A stretch of DNA of 27,178 bases from Ruminococcaceae bacterium UBA5391 (GTDB lineage: Bacteria; Bacillota; Clostridia; Oscillospirales; Acutalibacteraceae), in contig DHOL01000036.1 in NCBI GenBank assembly GCA_002410755.1, positions 1 to 27,178 of the forward strand, written 5' to 3'. Position 1 is the first letter of the stretch. Every line of letters begins with the position of its first letter. Made by a program: the position numbers and the translations under genes. This document shows, in pieces, positions 24,882 to 27,178 of the stretch. Below the pieces are notes generated by a model. It was not told the DNA's origin and did no database searches. It worked only from the letters and a program-made list of their open reading frames with translations.

Positions 24882-24910
24882 TTGACTCTTTCAGTTTATC
24901 GACATGTTAT
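24882..24910 (+). promoter_or_regulatory. Second possible ktrB promoter
   Basis: TTGACT (24882-24887) and TGTTAT (24905-24910) with a 17-base spacer, 60 bases before the ktrB ATG. Weaker -10 than the upstream one. The 24745-24970 stretch contains only these signals. Confidence 0.45.
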
Positions 24911-24970
24911 CGTTAGGAGATGTCATTTGATTTGAGCCACTTGCTTCGAATCCGGTTAAAAAGGGGCAAT

Positions 24971-26308
24971 ATGATCCGTATTAAACCCGTGCAAAGTGTA
25001 GCGATGGGTTTTGCTTCGATCATTTTGATTGGTGCTGTCCTTCTCACCCTGCCTTGCGCTTCCAAAAGCGGAACAAGCCAGGGCTTTCTGACTGCTCTGT
25101 TCACCGCAACTTCAGCTACCTGTGTGACAGGGCTTGTCGTCGTCGATACATATACGACGTGGACAATTTTCGGGCAAATTGTCATTCTCCTGCTGATTCA
25201 AACCGGCGGCCTTGGATTTATGATTGTTGCAACAATTTTTTCTCTGATTCTCGGGAGGAAAATATCTTTTCAGGAAAGACTGGTCCTTGCAGAATCCATT
25301 AATAAAGACGACGTCGAAGGCGTCGTTAACCTGACCAGGAAAATCATTTTGGGGACTTTTCTTATTGAAGGGACGGGTGCAGCCCTTCTGTCAATCCGTT
25401 TTATTCCCATGATGGGTATTGTAAGAGGTATTTACTATGGGATTTTTCACGCGATTTCCGCATTCTGTAATGCAGGGTTTGATATTATGGGCCGTTTTGG
25501 TAAATTCTGCAATTTTGCTCCATTTGTGGAAGACCCCCTTGTCAATCTTGTAGTAATGGTCTTAATTATAATGGGCGGGCTTGGATTTACTGTGCAGAAT
25601 GATATTTTCAGCACAAAGTCTTTTTCCCGGCTGCATCTTCACACGAAAATCGTCGTCATCACAACTGCTTCCCTGCTGATAGGCGGTTTCCTGTTTTTCT
25701 ATATCGTTGAGTATAATAACCCGCAAACGCTTGGTCCCCTTAGCCCAGGCGGGAAAATCCTTGCGGCAACGTTTATGTCGGTTACACCGCGTACAGCTGG
25801 ATTTAACACAATAAGCCAGAGTGGGATGCGGACCGCTTCTGCCTTTTTTACCATTTTTCTAATGTTTATCGGCGGTTCTCCAGGTTCTACCGCTGGAGGC
25901 ATTAAAACAACGACCATCGCCGTAATGGTGATGACGGCTTTTGCAGTCGCCAGAGGGCATTCGGAAACAGATGCTTTTCAGAAGAGGATACCCCAATCCA
26001 TCCTAAAAAAAGCTTTCGTCCTTGCATTTATCGGCTTTTCATGGCTCTGCACTGTTACAATGGTTCTTGTCCTCGCTGATAATGTAACAGTTATTCAGGC
26101 ATTGTTTGAGTCAGCGTCTGCTTTTGGCACCGTTGGCCTGACACTCGGTATTACACCAACGCTGAGTACAACCAGCCGGATTGCATTGATTGTTTCCATG
26201 TACTTCGGCCGCGTTGGAATGCTTTCCATTATTGCAGCACTTTCGCATCGCCCGGAAAGAAACCAGCCGGTGTTTAGCTATCCGGAAGAAAAAATAGCAA
26301 TCGGATAA
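24971..26308 (+). CDS. ktrB: KtrB/TrkH-type potassium uptake channel subunit
   Basis: A 445-residue membrane protein of the superfamily of K+ transporters, four pore repeats each with a selectivity-filter glycine: TSATCVTGLVV, SAFCNAGFDI, TPRTAGFNT, and SAFGTVGLTLG. It passes K+ across the membrane with the ring-forming KtrA. The start at 24971 has AAAAAGGGG about 5 bases upstream; a longer frame from 24920 has no properly spaced site. The ktrA gene starts 11 bases after its stop. Promoters are marked upstream. Potassium uptake by this family in Firmicutes is commonly restrained by cyclic di-AMP acting on KtrA. Confidence 0.94.
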   Translation: MIRIKPVQSVAMGFASIILIGAVLLTLPCASKSGTSQGFLTALFTATSATCVTGLVVVDTYTTWTIFGQIVILLLIQTGGLGFMIVATIFSLILGRKISFQERLVLAESINKDDVEGVVNLTRKIILGTFLIEGTGAALLSIRFIPMMGIVRGIYYGIFHAISAFCNAGFDIMGRFGKFCNFAPFVEDPLVNLVVMVLIIMGGLGFTVQNDIFSTKSFSRLHLHTKIVVITTASLLIGGFLFFYIVEYNNPQTLGPLSPGGKILAATFMSVTPRTAGFNTISQSGMRTASAFFTIFLMFIGGSPGSTAGGIKTTTIAVMVMTAFAVARGHSETDAFQKRIPQSILKKAFVLAFIGFSWLCTVTMVLVLADNVTVIQALFESASAFGTVGLTLGITPTLSTTSRIALIVSMYFGRVGMLSIIAALSHRPERNQPVFSYPEEKIAIG

Positions 26309-26319
26309 GGAGTAGTTTT

Positions 26320-26973
26320 ATGAAAAAGAAATCTTTTGCTGTTCTTGGTCTTGGAAGGTTCGGCATGAGTGTGGCAAATACGCTCGCAGAAATGGGTTTT
26401 GATGTCCTTGCTGTTGATATTGAGGAAGAACGTGTCAATAAACTTTCGGAAAATGTTGTCCATGCCATTGTAGGGGATGCAACAGATGAAAATCTTCTGA
26501 AGGCCCTCGGTCTCCGCAACTTTGATGTTGCCATTATCGGCATGGGGGATAATATGCAGTCAAGTATCCTTACGACAATTCTTCTGAAAGATATGGGAGT
26601 TCCTTATATTGTTGCAAAAGCGCAAAATGATTTGCATGCACGTGTCCTTGAAAAAGTTGGTGCTGACCGTGTTGTCTTTCCGGAAAAGGATATGGGAATT
26701 CGTGTTGCCCACAATCTGATCACCACCAATGTTCTCGATTATATTGAACTTTCAAAAGAGAACAGCATTATGGAAGTAATTCCACCAAAAGCATGGTTCG
26801 GGCGTTCCTTCAAAGAACTGGAAATTCGTGAAAAATATGGTATCAGTATTATTGCCATTAAGAACGGGACTAATGTTTTTGTTTCACCGAAATCCGATTA
26901 TATCATCCAGGAAAACGACCTGCTTGTTGTCGTTGGTTCCAACGAAGATATTAAAAAGCTCGAGGAACTGTAA
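26320..26973 (+). CDS. ktrA: KtrA/TrkA-type regulatory subunit
   Basis: A 217-residue cytoplasmic gating protein. The N-terminal RCK domain has the nucleotide motif GLGRFG (10-15) and the acidic end of strand 2 (AVDIEEE), which binds ATP/ADP or NAD(H). The C-terminal RCK_C domain (about 135-217) is the part that binds cyclic di-AMP in KtrA homologues. AAGGAG 8 bases before the ATG. Co-transcribed with ktrB. The hairpin at 27029-27072 ends the unit. Confidence 0.95.
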   Translation: MKKKSFAVLGLGRFGMSVANTLAEMGFDVLAVDIEEERVNKLSENVVHAIVGDATDENLLKALGLRNFDVAIIGMGDNMQSSILTTILLKDMGVPYIVAKAQNDLHARVLEKVGADRVVFPEKDMGIRVAHNLITTNVLDYIELSKENSIMEVIPPKAWFGRSFKELEIREKYGISIIAIKNGTNVFVSPKSDYIIQENDLLVVVGSNEDIKKLEEL

Positions 26974-27028
26974 ATTTTTCTTTTTTATATGCTTTTACTT
27001 CAATAAAATTGGACAGAGTAAATTGTTG

Positions 27029-27072
27029 AAGGATCCATCCGATGTTATTAAGCAAAGGATGGGTCTTTATTT
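27029..27072 (+). terminator. ktrBA terminator
   Basis: GATCCATCC (27032-27040) pairs with GGATGGGTC (27057-27065) over 9 bp including one G-U pair, with a 16-base loop and the T-rich tail TTTATTTCT. It lies 55 bases after the ktrA stop. Confidence 0.75.
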
Positions 27073-27178
27073 CTGCGCAGTTTTTCCCGCTCTAGTATTT
27101 TTCATCATCTGCTCTTATTTTGCCATCCATACAACAAAAAGCCCAGCTTGCGCTCAATGTCAGTAAGATAAGAATCAG

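Noticed and set aside
24823..24970. Cyclic di-AMP (ydaO-type) riboswitch before ktrB
   Set aside because: The leader lacks the conserved G-rich and pseudoknot-forming segments that I would expect, and is short for that class.
27060..27166. Short hydrophobic plus-strand frame after ktrA
   Set aside because: Its ATG lies in the downstream arm of the ktrBA terminator and has no spaced ribosome site.
27092..27178. Possible 3' end of a minus-strand gene entering from the right edge
   Set aside because: Two minus-strand frames stay open from the edge for 23-28 codons (stops at 27107-27105 and 27094-27092) and both look slightly protein-like; too short to choose or name.

Overview
The window reads as a stretch of chromosome from a low-to-mid GC Gram-positive anaerobe, most likely a member of the Clostridia (Oscillospirales-like). 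The evidence is a T-box-controlled tyrS, Firmicutes-type PrsW, PepV, KtrAB and YmfF/YmfH proteins, and a clostridial folD-dxs-tlyA-nadK-argR-recN gene order. I see no rRNA, tRNA, CRISPR array, insertion sequence or prophage. This is mostly core genome with a small accessory insert near the left end.

Left part (1-7.7 kb). On the minus strand lie a PrsW-type membrane protease and a MutT-like Nudix hydrolase in one unit, then an ECF sigma factor translationally coupled to a membrane protein that looks like its anti-sigma factor. Next is a plus-strand island of three metabolic genes: an SGNH/GDSL esterase with its own promoter, and two tandem amidohydrolase-fold proteins behind a strong promoter. 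The first amidohydrolase keeps its metal ligands and the second has lost them, which makes this pair the most unusual item in the window. A bidirectional-looking hairpin separates the island from a convergent PepV-type dipeptidase. A small CmpB-like membrane protein diverges from the dipeptidase gene.

Middle part (7.7-22.4 kb). Everything is on the minus strand. A long run of tightly packed genes starts at an extended -10 promoter near 22440: ymfF, ymfH, lgt, folD, dxs, tlyA, nadK, argR and recN. Many of these genes overlap by 1-20 bases. They cover peptide processing, lipoprotein maturation, one-carbon metabolism, isoprenoid precursor synthesis, rRNA methylation, NADP synthesis, arginine regulation and DNA repair. 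The xseA-xseB-ispA genes that often sit between folD and dxs in clostridia are absent. The run ends exactly inside the -35 box of the tyrS promoter. After that come a T-box leader, tyrS and a large YfhO-type membrane protein that probably shares the tyrS transcript.

Right part (22.4-27.2 kb). A zinc-ribbon membrane protein (minus strand) and murC (plus strand) diverge from a promoter region where both -10/-35 pairs can be read. After a strong terminator, two possible promoters precede ktrB-ktrA, which encode a potassium uptake system, and this unit ends with another hairpin terminator.
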